A stretch of DNA of 64,000 nt from Porites lobata (GCA_942486035.1 CALNXK010000071.1:836001-900000), one strand, 5' to 3'; positions 11,200 through 24,739 are shown, counted from the first letter of the stretch. Program-made: numbers and translations. Notes: a model not told the origin generated them from the letters alone.

Positions 11200-12817
11200 G
11201 GTGGCTCGATACAGTTTTTCAAGGCCAATACCTCCCAAGTTTGAGGATAATCTACGTCGCCATAAACAAAGTTTTGGAAAAATTGCCACCACAGTTGTAT
11301 TAGATAAAGATGAAAATTTATTATGATCAGGGTTGCAATGACATCGGAGTTGTCATAGCAACGAAATGACGCTTTTACCTATTTTACTTACAGAAGTATT
11401 TCTCGGCACTGGGAACTGTTCTTCCAAAATCATTTACGGGAGCTTTTTCCTCCAGTAGCCGCCTCAATGTTAGTGAAGTTTAAGCGAAATCTGTAAGAGC
11501 GTTATCGAGATATTTTAGGATAAAGATTTTGTGGTTAGAAATACGGTAAAAAATGGATAATCTTGATATTCCGCTGTTATCTGTAGAAAATGAAGCGCTT
11601 TTGACATGCAATTTCACCTCATAGTAGTTTCAATCTTTTTTAAAACGTGTGTGAAAGACCGTGGAGATAGCTCCAGCGGATTGCTAGAAAGAAGGATTTG
11701 ATTAGTATGTATCGAGTCGCCTTTGTTAGCGGTTTTTGAACATTTTGGTCTACTTTAACAAATTAGCGAATAAGTTTTAAATTGCTCGATAGATTTTTTT
11801 TAAAATTTAAGATTCTTGAGATTAACCTTCCTTTTATATGACCTTTTAGTTTCAAGATTATTGATATATTGTAAGGCAGTAAAATAAGGGCTACAATTCG
11901 CCAATATTTTGGCAGAAATTTTGTGTTTACAAATGTGAGCCTCTCATTATTCAGGGTATTGTCTCCAAGTTTCATATTTTCGCGCATAACAATAGCTAGC
12001 ATTTTTGCATATGTCAAATGCATTGTTAGTTATTGTTGTTCACGTGAAAATGAAACTTGGAGACAATGCCTTGAATAATGAGAGGCTTTCACCTGTAATA
12101 ACGAAACGTCCGATAAAAAAGTAACGAATTATTTTACTGCCTTACAATGCATCAATAATCTTGAAACTAAAAGGTCATATAAAAGAAAGGTTAATCTCAA
12201 GAATATTAAATTTTAAAAAAAATCTATCGAGCGGTTTAAAAACTATTCGCTAATTTGTTCAAGAAGACTAAAATGTTTACAAAACTGCTAACCAGAGTGC
12301 TTCTATACATGTTAATAAAACCCTTCTTTCTAGCAATCGGCTGGAGCTATCTCCATGATCTTTCACACACGTTTTTAAAAAGATTGAAACTACTACGAGG
12401 CGAAATTGCATTTAAAAAGCGCTTCATTTTCTACAGATAACGGCCAAACAACAATATTGTCCATTTTTTACCGTGTTTCTAACCACAAAAACTTCATCCC
12501 AAAATATCTCAATAACGCTCTTACAGATTACGCTTAAACTTCACGAACATCGAGGCCGCTATTGGAGGAAAAAGCTTCCGTGAACGATTTTGGAAGAACA
12601 GTTCCCAGTGCCGAGGTATACTGCTGCAAGTAGAATAGGTAATAGCGTCATTTCGTTGCTATGACAACTCCGATGCCGTTGCAACCCTGATCACAACAAA
12701 TTTTCATCTTTATCTAATACAACTGGGGTGGCAATTTTTACAAAACTTTGTTTATGGCGACGTAGTTTATGCTCAAACTTGGGAGGTATTGGCCCTGAAA
12801 AACTGTATCGAGCCACC
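11200..12817. mobile_element. 1.6 kb foldback element with TTAA target duplication, only in copy A
   Basis: Two arms of about 800 bp (11200 to ~11990 and ~12040 to 12817) are inverted copies around a ~50 bp centre. The ends are GGTGGCTCGATACAG and its complement. TTAA flanks both sides (11196-11199, 12818-12821), while the same site in copy B (26237-26250, CCTTATTAAGCTGATTTG) has a single TTAA: an empty-site control inside this window. TTAA duplication is the hallmark of the piggyBac superfamily, so this is probably a non-autonomous foldback relative. No transposase is encoded. The frame at 12691-12918 is chance. Confidence 0.88.
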
Positions 12818-12985
12818 TTAAGCTGATTTGAAACACCACTGAGACTGAATCGCTTCCCTGCGAATTTTTGTCTCCCTTTTATAATGTAAAATTCGTTAGT
12901 TTGAGTTTTCCAGTCCATTTCGTTTCACTAGTTCCATGCAGAACCCCTGAGAGCGACCGTTTGCTTTTCCATCGAGCTTGACATG

Positions 12986-14067
12986 AGGGTGTGAATGGGG
13001 TTAACCGACTAGCGACAAAGGGCGAAAAATATTGCTGACTACCGACAAAATGAGTAAAAAATTACCGACTACCGACAGGAAAAATACTAACCGACTACCG
13101 ACATGGGCTGATATTATCAATATTTGTTTCCAGAAAAAAGAGCATTGTATTTATTCTAACCGTTAGCTCGAGGAAGTAACCTCTTTAAATTTGACTCATC
13201 AGATGGCCTAAGGGAAAGAATTTCCCTTTTTTGTTGTTGATACAGGTACATTGCTACAGCCAATATCAAAATCACAAAGTCACTCCTTAAATATGCTACC
13301 GACTTTATAAATTTTATTGAAAAGTAAAAGGTGGAAAAACCGAACGTTTTCTGCTTACATTAATCCTCAAAGAAAATTCTTTCCCGTTTAATGTAAAGAA
13401 CTATCAGTACAAACCCACGTTACCGCGATGAGCACAAAGACAGCAGTTTCCTTTCCAACATTTTCATGGCACATATTGAAACACAAAGTTTAAGCAAAAC
13501 CGTCTTTAAACCAACTGTTTGAAAACGCTACATAAATGACATTTTTTCCCTATGGGACATAAGTAAACCAGACATCGTAGCTTTCTTCGCGGAACAAGTA
13601 AACTTACATGCCCTCCTATGAATTAATTCACGGCAAAATATCTGAAAATGAGACATTCTTTTCAGAAACGGTTGTATACCAAGGTACAACATTCAGCGAA
13701 AAGATGAGAAAAAGCTATCCTTGACGTAAAGACGCATTTGAAACGGAAACCTTACAGTATATACATTTTCACCTCTTATCACCCACCAATTGTTAAAGCG
13801 CCTGTTTGACAAACGAGAAGCCTTGAGAATCCTACGAACAAACTCCTCTGAGGAAGTATTTCAGATTTCAAAACGCTTGATGGACAGAGGCTAGCCACAC
13901 AACTTTGAAAGAAAAATTGCTTTTAGAAGTAAAACTCACAGAAAGGAAGGCAGCGCTCCTGAAAAAAAAAAACAGCCAGGAAGAAAAAGATTGAAATATT
14001 GCCTTTCGTGACACAATACCAGCCCTTAGTGTCTATAAAAAAGAAGCTTTAATGAAAAAGTGGAATT
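12986..14067. other. Spacer between the two large copies
   Basis: It starts with a degenerate ACCGACTACCGACA minisatellite (about 13000-13110). The rest is AT-rich with no recognisable gene, RNA or transposon. Confidence 0.5.
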
Positions 14068-15026
14068 TCATACAAAACCAACCACTAACTTGCCAAAATT
14101 TTAAAGAACCACCTAAAGTGCTATTTCTTTGAGAAAGGAAAATTATGGCAAAGGACATGGCAAAGGACATCCCTTGCAGTTTTCAATAAAAATAGAACCA
14201 AAACATGAGAGGGATAGATGATTTAGCAGCCTGTCATCCCTTGCAAACAATTTTTGTATTCCACAAATCAGTAAAAATAATTTTGGAAAACAATCCAAAT
14301 ATAGCGGCCTAGAGTCCAGGTAATTAGATAAGGCGTGGAAAACAAATTAAAACAAATTAGGTCGAATTTTTTTTGTTCGACAAGTAAGGCAAATTCTCTG
14401 CCAAGAAATCTGGGTGCGTGCAAACCAATCTTTTATTGTTTTTTTTTACCCTGAGGAGAAAGAGTACTATGTCGAGACAAATGGAAATTCAATATTCAGG
14501 ACCATCGAAGTTCGAAACCGTTCAAAAAATTTCTATACGGCCAATCTAAACAAGCGCCAGCGAAGAAATTTTAAAAGATTTTAAAGAATTTATTGAGTAC
14601 TAATTATTCATTTAATGGCAAACAATAATGAAATAAAAACAAATGAGTATTTAAGTGTCTCTAAGAATCCTCAAGTCATGTTGCATAAAAGAATATTTAA
14701 TGAGCGGTTTAGGCGCAATCAAATGATGCATTCTCAGTTAAATCTTAATACAAACGTTTTACTTTTCCTTAGGGATCAAAGTCTTGAAAAATGATGAGAA
14801 AAGGTCTTCCCGCCTGTATTTTAAAAAAAAATGGCTGAATTTTTTGCGTCTGAGGTCAGTTTGAAATCAAAATCGTGAAATACATAAAAAAACATATTAA
14901 TAATTTTAAAAAAAAGTAAACGTGAGCCTACGATCATTTGAAAACGAGTAAATTGTCAGCGGATAACTTCAAAAAAACACTCGTTTTAGCTTTGATTAAC
15001 GGACGGTCGGTCGAGAAATTTTCTTT

Positions 15027-15150
15027 TCCGACAACCGACGAAAATCGAAAAGTTTAACCGACTACCGACAAAGATCGAAAATTTTAACCGACTACCGACA
15101 AAATTACTGAATTTTAACCGACAACCGACAAGTGGACCCCCCCCCCCCCA
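15027..15150. repeat. CCGACTACCGACAAA minisatellite (copy B)
   Basis: Counterpart of the copy A array, ending in a longer C-run. An open frame through it on the minus strand simply reads the repeat. Confidence 0.75.
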
Positions 15151-15470
15151 TTCAGACCCTCTGACATTACTTCCTCTTGATTCGCCGGAATTCACCTACT
15201 TTTAACAAATTGAGATGCTTCGAATAATCGCAAAAATTCTGTCGATGTAGTGTCATCTTTAATATTCCTTGTCTCCATAGACTGAAACGCTTATGTTGTT
15301 GCTGCTATTTAACACTTGTTAACTTTATTTACAAACATTAAGACGCTTAAAATAAACTATCAACAATAGAGAACAAACATTAACCACAAAGGACTGCATG
15401 GGACCGCAAACGAATATGCCGAAGAACGTAGGATCTATAAAGACCTGATCAACAAAAGTGAAAAGTAGAC

Positions 15471-15587
15471 ATATTAAATTCTGCCAGCAGAATACTGCAA
15501 TGCTGATCGTACTACGTGAAAATTAACTCTGCAAGACATCACGTAGTACGATCAGCATTGCAGTATTCTGCTTGCAGAATTTAATAT
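15471..15587. repeat. Near-perfect 48-bp-arm hairpin (copy B)
   Basis: Arms 15471-15518 and 15540-15587, 21-nt loop. The 3' arm is identical to copy A, while the 5' arm differs at two bases (CTGCCAGCAG against CTGCAAGTAG), leaving one unpaired position. Confidence 0.85.
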
Positions 15588-17470
15588 ATCAACAATAGAA
15601 TGGATATAAAATTCTTTAATCTTATTGGCTAAAAGCAGTCCTGCTGATATTAACATTAGTTATTTGTAAATTTCACCAAATTTATTTTTAGATCAATTAA
15701 AGGTTTGAAAATGATCGTAAGTTGGTTCCCGTAGAGTTTCGTAAAAGTTTATTCACTTTTGTCAAGAGAGAACATAATTCAACAGTCGCCATTACAAAAT
15801 TCTGCTATCGGCAAATTCATTTCCTGTTCCTAGACCTGGTGCTCATAACAGCCATAATCCTTCTGCATAGACTTTGCACCTATAAATAATATTGAGGTGT
15901 AGAACGAAATTGCTTCCACGATGATAAGTTTTCCTATATACTGTTAACGAAGCAAAATATTTAATTCCCAAATTTATATACTTCTTAGCCATAACAAGTT
16001 ATCTTGCTCCCATTTAGCATTGCTGAGTATCGAGCCCAAATTAAGAAAAACTGTTCGTTTTTTTTGTTTTCTTTTAGTTTTTAATTTCCCAAACCAGGAG
16101 AAGTGGTTGCTATTTAATAGATTTGTGTAGTCTATTACCTCAACCGACGTGAAATACGTATAGCCGGCCCAATATTGATATATTTAAATATTACATTTAC
16201 CTTTCCATGAAAGTTCCAAAAGTCAAGTTAAAAAATCATTGCATTTATAATAAATGCCATAAGAACGCAACAACAAATAAACCTATCCTGCTTACAAGGT
16301 CGTTCCAGAAAAGACATAATAATCAAAAATCAAAATACGCAGGTTCTAAAAACCTTCAAGGACCATATGATCATAACACCGACTTTCTTCTCCAAAAATT
16401 GTGAAAATTTTGCGTCTTGCGGCATGAGCTGTGGATCATGCAAGACGTCATCCGTCAAATGATGGAAAGCTCGAGTCACTGCGATCTCGTTCCCCGGGTT
16501 TTTGCGTTGAAGCCGCCGGAAAGTTTCTAATTTTCATGAATCAAGAGTAGGAGAGCAATGTAAAGTGGCAACAACGCCTGAACAAATTCCAGCCACTCGT
16601 GCTTTCCGTCGTCAAGCCAAGGCTAAACGATTAAACATGTTCGTCCAACATCGCTTTGGAAGAGTGCGCTTTACCGTTTAACCGTTGCCTTCTCCTCAGA
16701 CGCACAGAGGCGACCGCGAAACGCGAGGGACACGTGAATGACTGGTGACGAAACGCAAGGGAACATGGGAAGGACAAAAATGAGAGACGAAGTCCGTTTT
16801 CTCCTTTCCGCCTTTCTTTGCTGCCTTTGCGCATCTTCACAGAGATATGTCTGGGTAGAATTGCTTTCGACATTTGATCTAGATTCAATTACATTTTCAT
16901 TCAAAATTTTACATCACGAGCAAATGTTTGATCCTTTAGCCACCTCATGCTGTCTTGCATGACACTGATACAATGTTTGATCATGCAGTCGGGAAAATAA
17001 TAGAAAGAAATAATTTTGATGTCACACATGATCCAAAATAGCAGTTCACAGAAGGAGTGACTTCGTTTCATTCAGTAACATTAATAACATAGTTATTCGA
17101 AGAGACTGCTTAAGAAAGGCAGCAAACATCAAAGCGGAGTCAAAGCAAAGGTGCTTTAGTTGATGTTTTTGTTTTTTTTTTTGTCAGTTTTTTTCTGGAG
17201 TTCCCTGACGGTGCACAATCCTTTGTTTGTTTGTTTGTTTTTTAAACTGTCACGGAAAATATAGGATAGGACTGAAATAAAAATTTGTGCACAGTTAAAG
17301 GGGTTATGTAACGAGGATATTGCTGTTTAATAGTTATCATAGTGGAATGGTTATGAAACCCGTTAGACTCCTTTGTTATATGGTTGTTAGCTTTTTTGGA
17401 CCCGACAGTACACAACTTTCAATCATTTCTATCATTTTGAACTTATTGACCAACAGAAACATCGCATTAA

Positions 17471-17476
17471 TTTATT
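17471..17476 (-). terminator. Candidate polyadenylation signal, copy B PAN/fibrinogen gene
   Basis: AATAAA on the minus strand about 200 bp past the stop codon, in the same position as in copy A. Confidence 0.4.
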
Positions 17477-17678
17477 CATTTACAATTTGTGAACAAAAGG
17501 ATTGTGCGCGGTCAGGGAGCTTCCAACATAAACTACAGCACTGTTGTTTTACATCTTTGATGTTTGCCGGCTTTCACAGCCTCCTCTACTAACTATGGTG
17601 GTTTGAAGTCAACACAACAACATATAACAGAGCAGTCAACCGGGAGTAATAACCATTCCACACTATTAACTGATGCTT

Positions 17679-20600
17679 TTAACGCACAAAAATCTTCCAA
17701 AAGGTTCCATTAGGTGGTAGATAATCATATAATGAACTCGGTTTAAAGTCATCACATTCCCATCTGTCAAAAGTGACCCAGTGATATGCAAGTACACTAA
17801 ATGCAGGGTGATCATACAATTCACGCATGCCTTCATGCCCCCATTTACCCACATAGTAATCGTTGTTCTCATTCCCCCAGTCGGCACATCGGTTTGCAAG
17901 GTTTGAATTGTCATCCCAAAGTTTAATGTACGATCCACAGGAGTCTGGCATGGTGTTTGTTTGCCCCGTAAAGTACTGAATAACAGCTTCACCGGTGCTG
18001 TTTCCGGTCGTGACTATATGAAATGTTGATCCATTTGGCTTTCTGCAGTGGAACCGCATTTGAGTGAAGGGCATAAGGGTTTTCAGGTCATTCAGGGCGC
18101 TGTTCATTAGAACTAAATTGTTGCTTTTATAGCTGTCCACTCTGCGGTATGAAGTCTCGAGTAACAACTGAGGGAGGTTATACTGGTCGTTAATCACAAT
18201 GTTGAGAACAAGAAGCCAACCTCCTGAAATTTTTATTAAACAGTAAATAAGTATGGGGACTGGATCAAGAGGCAGGAGAGAATATCTGGACAGGAAAGGA
18301 CATGGTAGGGAGTGGAGAGGAAAAAGCTACATTCCCATTCATTATTGTTGAAACGCTTGCTAATTGTTCCTTCCCTTCCTCTTCAATGTTGATTTCGAAG
18401 ACGTTTATTCCCAAGAAAACGCGTGAAACCAATATTGCGGGAAGGGGAGGGTAGTAGTACGTATATTCCTGAAACGACTAAGTAGATATTATGTTTTCCG
18501 GAAGTGTTTTAACAAATTATGACTGGGATTGCAGTCTCCTAGGCAGCCGTTCTCTTTGAGTTGTTAAACAATACTCCTCACAGTGTTTCCCGAGAATACC
18601 GTATTTCCTCGAATAACAGTCGGAGGCGATTATTTTTTTTTTCGCACCAAAAGGGGGCGATTATTCGTAGAAACGCGATTATTTCACATACTGCTGACTG
18701 GAAGTCGTGCCTTAAATATTTTAATTACTCCATTAAATAAAAAAATTATCACACCAAATTAACTGAACATTTTTGATGACTTGATCAGATTCCACTTCAA
18801 CATGACAGGCAGGGGATAGAAGAAAGAGAAGATGGCGAGAGGGGTGGAGGGGGTGGAGGGGGGGGGGCGATTATTCGAGGGAGGCGATTAATCGAGGGAC
18901 AGAGGAAGGGTGTTGAGGCCTCAAATGTAATAAATGACCCTAAATGTAATAAAGGTCCTAAGTGTAATAACTTTTGGCCCTAAATGTAATAAAGGTCCTA
19001 AATGTAATAACTTTTGGCCCTAAATGTAATAAAGCGTCTCATAATATTACATGTGTGATAGGTTTTAGCCCTAAATGTAATGGAAGTCTTAACAGTATAC
19101 TGCATGTATGTAGTATAACAACCCCAACCCCAACCCCCTGACTGAAACATGCGACGGTCTGATGCGATATTAATTTTATAGCCAGCTGGCGATTCCCCGG
19201 GCGATTCACTTTCTTCGCCCTAATGTAGTCTTCATAGATATTCATAAACTTAGAAAGCGGCTAGAAGAAGTAGGAGAAACACTTATAAATTAACTACGTC
19301 TCGATCGTGTTTCCTACTACATGATCCCTACATCGTAAAACGCGAGTTATAAACAACTGGAATCTACACAAAAGTTTTCAAAATACAGTAGTAATTTAGT
19401 AATTGATCTGAAGGAAGTATTAATGTGCATTAGAAAAGGTGGTAGTAAATTAACTACTTTTGTCTATGGGGTTTTTTAATGTTGCGCCAAAAAAAGAAAT
19501 TTTTTTTTTTATCATTTTCCAAAAGAGTATATCGGTCGGTCCATACAGAATGCTGTACATGTGAACACGAAGTTATATATAAACAGCAAGATATTAAGGG
19601 CAGTATATCTTGATAGTTTTTCGGACTTCCTGACTTTGATTTTAACTTCTACCAGGAGTACTTCTTGAAGTGAATTTTTATGCTAACTTTTTTCTCCAGG
19701 ATTTCACCACATGAATAATAATAAGTTGTTACTCAAAAGGCTACATAGGGGATCTGCCTGGTGTATTTAGTGATTCCTCCCTAGACACATTCATGCGCTC
19801 AGTTAACCTGTAATAAGGCTGAAAGCCAACACTATGAAATCTTCTTATGACCATAAGCATAATAAGAGCTGAAAGAATTACACTTAGGACCCGTTATTAC
19901 ATTTAGGGCCAAAAGTTATTACATTTAGGACCTTTATTACATTTGGGGCCAAAAGTTATTACAATTTGGACCTTTATTACATTTAGGGTCACTAATTACA
20001 TTTGAGGCCTCAACATACGGTCTCCCTCTTTCCCCTTCGTTACTGCCAAACGCCTGTCACCTTTCGTATTTCTTTGGCTTGAAAAAATATTAATAACCGG
20101 AAATGCCATAGGGGGGTCTCCACCCGCTAACCAGTGGGGGGCGAGGAGGATGGAGACGTACGACATTTCAGACTAAAATATTTATAATAACACTCAAAAC
20201 AGAGTGAAACTTAACGTTAAGTTAGGCAATTTTTACCATCAAAACCAAGTTGTACGGAATCTCTAGCAAGCCATGTCATTAGAAATTTATGTTGAGTGAA
20301 TATTCTATTCTGGTTTATGATGAATTTAATACAGGTCTAGGTTATCTGGAGGTTTCGGGATATCACAACGCATAAGGCAATTCCGTTCTCCAGCTGAAAA
20401 TACTTAAGTCATGTCACACTGAACAGACATGTTTGTGGTGACGAAATTTCCTCGACTTAATAACAATGCAGTGGCGGATCCAGGGGGGGCCGGGGTACCC
20501 GGCTCCCCCCCTCCCCCCACCGTTACTTTTAGACGAAACTGAGGCCCGATGGGCCAAAAAAAAGTTTTTTTTGAGACCGGGCCCCCTCCTTATCTCAGGG

Positions 20601-22944
20601 TCTGGATAACCGGGTCCCCGGTCATCCATCTTATAGCCTGATCTGAGGGTGTAAGTCCTTTCAGTGATAACTATAGAACACCAATACTCACCACCTGCTC
20701 TGGTCAAGTCACAAAAGACTTTAAAAGGATTTCCATTTTTCTCAGGGTCAATCCAGTATTCTCCGTCACCTCTTGCGTCGCCAGAGTCATAGATGTCTTT
20801 GCAGGAATGACCAGGATACGAGGAATACCAGCCTTTTCCAACTGTAGGTTGAAAAAATGCAGAATAAGGCACCATATCTGCGGCTTTCTTGTACGTGAAA
20901 AATTACAATTAGTACGATTTGACGAGCTTTTCATATCACCCAATCTAATCCCCTCAGCTAATTTAAGTACATGGCGAGGAGATCGACGTTTGAATCAATT
21001 GAGTCCGACATTTCTAATTTGGGTCAACCCATGAATTGAGATCGAGTGGCTCACTTGGTAATTCTGACCGTGGAGCGACTTCGTTTACGTCGAAGTTATC
21101 ATCAGTACCGAACCTAATACACAAATTGCTATAATTCATTTTCACTGGTGAGATGATTGTAAACCATTGCACATCGTGAAAATGAATTGAGTCCGACATC
21201 TTAAAAGTTTGATGTCTGAATCAACCGTCAAATTTGTATCATTTGGGTCGGGCACTAGCTGCGATTAAAGACGTTGATGTTGCCTCTTTCATTCTTCCTC
21301 ATCAATTTGAAAGGGGCCGGGGTAAAGAACGCACACTGTGAGGATTCATGCCCAGGCGGTGTAGTCTATATTTCATTAATTTGTTCACTTATCCAAACAT
21401 TTACAGCGATTTCGGGAAAGGTTGTCGGGAAAAATGTGCACATGACAATCCCGAAAGGTAATATGGGATATTATCAATACACGTGACTTTGTAGCTGTCG
21501 AACCTATTTTTGTTGCTTTCCTAATTAGCACTGACAAATCTCTCGTACCATTCTTTCAAATTTCTTTGAAGAACAGTGGATTCAAAACCACCCTTAATAT
21601 CTTTTGACAACCTTTCTCAAAACAGGACTTGTGGCTAATTATTTGCCTTAGTAGAATCCATGGTAGAACTTTATTTATGTTTACCTTTGATATGATAGGT
21701 GAACCCAGGGCTGCGAATAAGCTTATCCGGTCTGTTTTGATCACTAAGCTCACATTTGTTGTTGTCATGGTCATCATCAGAATGGCTGTTGTAAGACAGG
21801 CATTTTTCATTTCTGAGGCATCGTTGTCCGCAGATATATTCGTCAACAGCCAAGGTTTCCAATACGTGTCCAACGAGTTTAAAGCCTGAAAGTTCCAAAC
21901 AGAGCACATCTTATTTCCTTTGCTGTCGCATGATCACTGACTGTGATAGAATAAGACATCTGTATTATCATTCCCCATTGAATTCCCCTTGCTTGCTGTC
22001 ACCGAGGCACTTGTTGGAATCAATGATAGAAAAATAGTTCTAACAGAATAGTTATTTCGGCAAGGCAAAAATAGAAGTAATCAGGATGCATTATGTCGAA
22101 GGCAGGGAAAGAAATTACAATACACTATGCAAAAATGGGGATATAATTAATAGTGTAGAAATAGTCCCAAGACATAGATTGAAGTAATGATACCGAGAAG
22201 GTCAAAGAACTTACATAGATAGAAGTAAAAATGTGTACACCGTAATTTTTAGGGAGTTATTATAACTCCAAAACTGGAGTAAAAATTTTAGGTGCAGGAT
22301 AACCCCTTTTTGGGGGTTACTTTAACTCATAATTTAACTCCGAATTTGAGGTCATTTTTACTCCTGAAAAAGAGTTCTTATTACTCCCAGTCTGGAGTTA
22401 AAATGACTCCGAAATGGGGTTATTTTTACTCCTTACATGGGTTGTTTTTACTCCTTTTGGAGTTAATTTAACGCTGAAAGTGGAGTAAAAAGTTTTAGGT
22501 ACAGGATAACTCCTTTTTGGGGTTATTTTAACTCCTCAATAACTGGCGTCACTTTTACTCCTGAAAAAGAGTTCTTTATAAACTCCTTTTTGGAGTTAAA
22601 ATAATTCCCCAAAAAATAACTGCACTGTAAGGAGTTGAATTAGCCCCACTAGAAGAGTTATAACTCCTTGAAAATTACTTTGTACATATGCCAAGACATA
22701 TTTCTCAAACGTTTCTCAAACGTTGAGATTGCGCTGCGCTAATCAATCCTCTCTTCTTCTATCAAATAACGATAATTCATTCCTTACCTTCCAGAGTTTT
22801 GAAAATTCTTGCTTTGCGCAGGTGAGCATCTAATGTCTTTGCTTTGTCCAAGTTTGCGAAAAACACCAGTGTCATCAAGAGGAACAAAAATGATGCCGAA
22901 AAAGGAGTGTTTGAAATAAACAACACTAACGCCTTCTTTGTCAT
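17679..22944 (-). CDS. Secreted PAN/Apple + fibrinogen-like domain protein, copy B (4 exons, 350 aa)
   Basis: Paralogue of the copy A gene. Coding exons are 22944-22788, 21885-21685, 20841-20692 and 18223-17679, with GT-AG phase-1 introns and 351 codons including the stop. Exon 1 gives a hydrophobic leader (MTKKALVLFISNTPFSAS onward). Exon 2 carries the four-cysteine PAN/Apple-like module, identical to copy A over almost its whole length. Exons 3-4 carry the fibrinogen-like start (SCKDIYDSG, GEYWIDP, VFCDLTRAG, GGWLLV) and a conserved C-terminal region. Copy B has three extra residues near the C-terminus (PSSLYDYLPPNG against QSPYLPPNE) and several replacements just before them. The intact frame in both copies argues that both are functional. 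Intron 3 is lengthened by a nested 1.1 kb insertion. Confidence 0.9.
18598..20021. mobile_element. Small inverted-repeat element in intron 3, interrupted copy
   Basis: Same element as at 4748-5075. Its right end is broken: the left part stops at GAGGAAGGG (18902-18910) and TACGGT resumes at 20016 after the inserted 1.1 kb element. The insertion is therefore younger than both this element and the segmental duplication. Confidence 0.7.
18911..20015. mobile_element. 1.1 kb inverted-repeat element with internally repeated ends, only in copy B
   Basis: The ends TGTTGAGGCCTCAAATGTAA and its complement are inverted repeats of about 123 bp (18911-19033, 19893-20015). Inside each arm the phrases CCTAAATGTAATAAAGGT and CCTAAATGTAATAACTTTTGG alternate in tandem. 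The central ~860 bp has no convincing coding sequence. Copy A shows the uninterrupted target. No clean target-site duplication is visible: three bases at the site seem replaced. Type is unassigned. Confidence 0.82.
22250..22672. repeat. TTTTACTCC / GGAGTTAA minisatellite (copy B)
   Basis: Counterpart of the intron 1 minisatellite in copy A, with small unit-level differences. Confidence 0.8.
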
Positions 22945-23689
22945 CTGGAAATAAAGCTTCAAGATGGGTCATATAAATTTCTCTATGAGCTGATCTGTTA
23001 TAACTCTCTTCTTGCTTAGTGGAATGGCTTGCAACACAGAAAAAGCGGGAGAGACTGAGAGGGAGAGAGAGATAGTAGATGTCCAAGCAGATATTCACTA
23101 GTTTCCCTTATCCTCTTAAAAATTCATGATTATAAAACAAAAAAAGGAATCGCTAACGTGCTGCTACTGAGTTGGGCAGCTGTTCCTTATCATCATGATA
23201 TTTCATTAACTTTTGTTGCATCCTCTCCTACAAATATTGCATGCATGGTGGGGTGTAATATAAACACGAAGAAGAGTGTTTCAGTTGATGACAAACAACG
23301 CCCAGGCCTGGCAAGCCATGCCTACTAAGAGGGACAGGAGGCTTTGGGACAAAAACGGTTTCAGGCTCTTCCTTTCGCTCCCTGTCTCTTCTTAATCCTC
23401 GTCCTTTGCCCGTGGTTTGTCCTTTCTTTCTTTTCCCGTCTCTCGACTATCAACTGACAGATTGCAGCCTACGCGCGTTCCTACTGAGTGGCACTATCTA
23501 AAGCTTGATTTGTTCTCTTGACTAAACAAAAAGTGTCAGAAATTTTAACCCAATTTTAAAGTTATTGGGAACACTATACAAACCTTTGTCCATGGTAGCA
23601 ATTATTAATGAGTTTTACAAAAGCAGGTCATTGACCTTAAGAAAAAGCGTACAGTTAACGCTGATGTTGATGTTTTCTTTACTGAAAAG

Positions 23690-23895
23690 CACCGTTGTGG
23701 TTTAAGTTGGAAGGAAATTTTACCAAAATGTCAACGGTTTTCCTGAAATTTCTTGCCTTAAGTTGATCATGATAAGTATATCTTTATCCGCCCGACTGTT
23801 CAAACTAATTTAAGTTAGCACTAATTTCAAGCTCTTTTTAGTCTGAGCATGAGGCCGGGAATTATGCCAAAAGTCTCAGGTGTTTCTTGATTATA
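23690..23895. other. About 205 bp present in copy B only
   Basis: Copy A reads GAAAAGTACAATTATATTG where copy B has GAAAAGCACC...CTTGATTATATTG. It is either an insertion in B or a deletion in A. No terminal repeats or genes are seen in it. Confidence 0.6.
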
Positions 23896-24739
23896 TTGTT
23901 ATAATTGTTTGACATTTATTAGCATTACCTTTCGAAAGAAAAACAAAGGTTATTGGCAAATAGGGGAAACCCATCCCTGATAATGACCGATTGTCTTAAA
24001 TATTTCATTTCCAACCAAGAACCTCTCTTGAGAACCTGGCAACAGAATTGTCTAGATGTTTTTTTTAATTTGAGAAATTTCAGAGCAAAGCAGAAGTAAA
24101 ATTCATTGTTTTTCTCGATTAGTCATGGTCTAGGGTTTTCCACAAGTTGCTGGGAAACTTTTTGGCAAGTTCTGGTACATTTTCGAGCAACTTTTTCCGA
24201 ATTCGTTTCAACCAACTTTTTGCATTCTGAGCAATTTCTTTAGTTATCTTCTAATTCTGAGATATTGGGCGGCTTATAGTGCTTAAATTGGCCTTTCTTC
24301 CATATTTCACAATGTTTTAGTAGCCAATTTATGAATTTCCTGTAAAAAAAAAGGAGCCAAATCCTTTCCCCTGGGGCGATCATGGGCGCAACAACAACAA
24401 CAACAACAACAACATTCATTTAAACAAGATAAAAAATACAGCGGAGCAGATGTGGTCGTGTATTTAAAAATTAAACACAGTTCACAAATGAATAAAAAGC
24501 TTGAAAACTAATTAAAATTTAGAAAAAGATGTAACCTATTTGAAAATATGTATCTATAAACTAAGCTATTCGCATGAAGTTCTGCGTTTAAGAGAGTTTT
24601 TAAATAAGCTTTTGCTTGAGATTGCACGCGTATAATTGTCAAGAGAATTCCATAGAGATACGGCTTTGTAATAAGTGGACTTGCGAAGAACTTCAGTGCT
24701 TGGTTTTGGTAACAAATAGGTTAATTTCGTTCGCAAGCT

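Larger units (their letters stand above)
692..12985. repeat. Large tandem duplication, copy A
   Basis: From the word TCATACAAAACCAACC at 692 to GAGCTTGACAT ending at 12985, the sequence is repeated in the same order and orientation at 14068-26407. Identity is visibly high, well over 90% across exons, introns and intergenic DNA, interrupted by discrete indels. The unit holds one PAN/fibrinogen-like gene, a C-type lectin remnant, a hairpin element, a TTTTACTCC minisatellite and several small inverted-repeat elements. Copy A is shortened around 780-1180 relative to copy B and carries a 1.6 kb foldback insertion at 11200-12817 that copy B lacks. Confidence 0.93.

Noticed and set aside
18951..19030. 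CRISPR-like array from the regular TAAATGTAATAA repeats
   Set aside because: Repeats are contiguous, AT-rich, mirrored at the other end of a transposon-like element, and the genome is eukaryotic.
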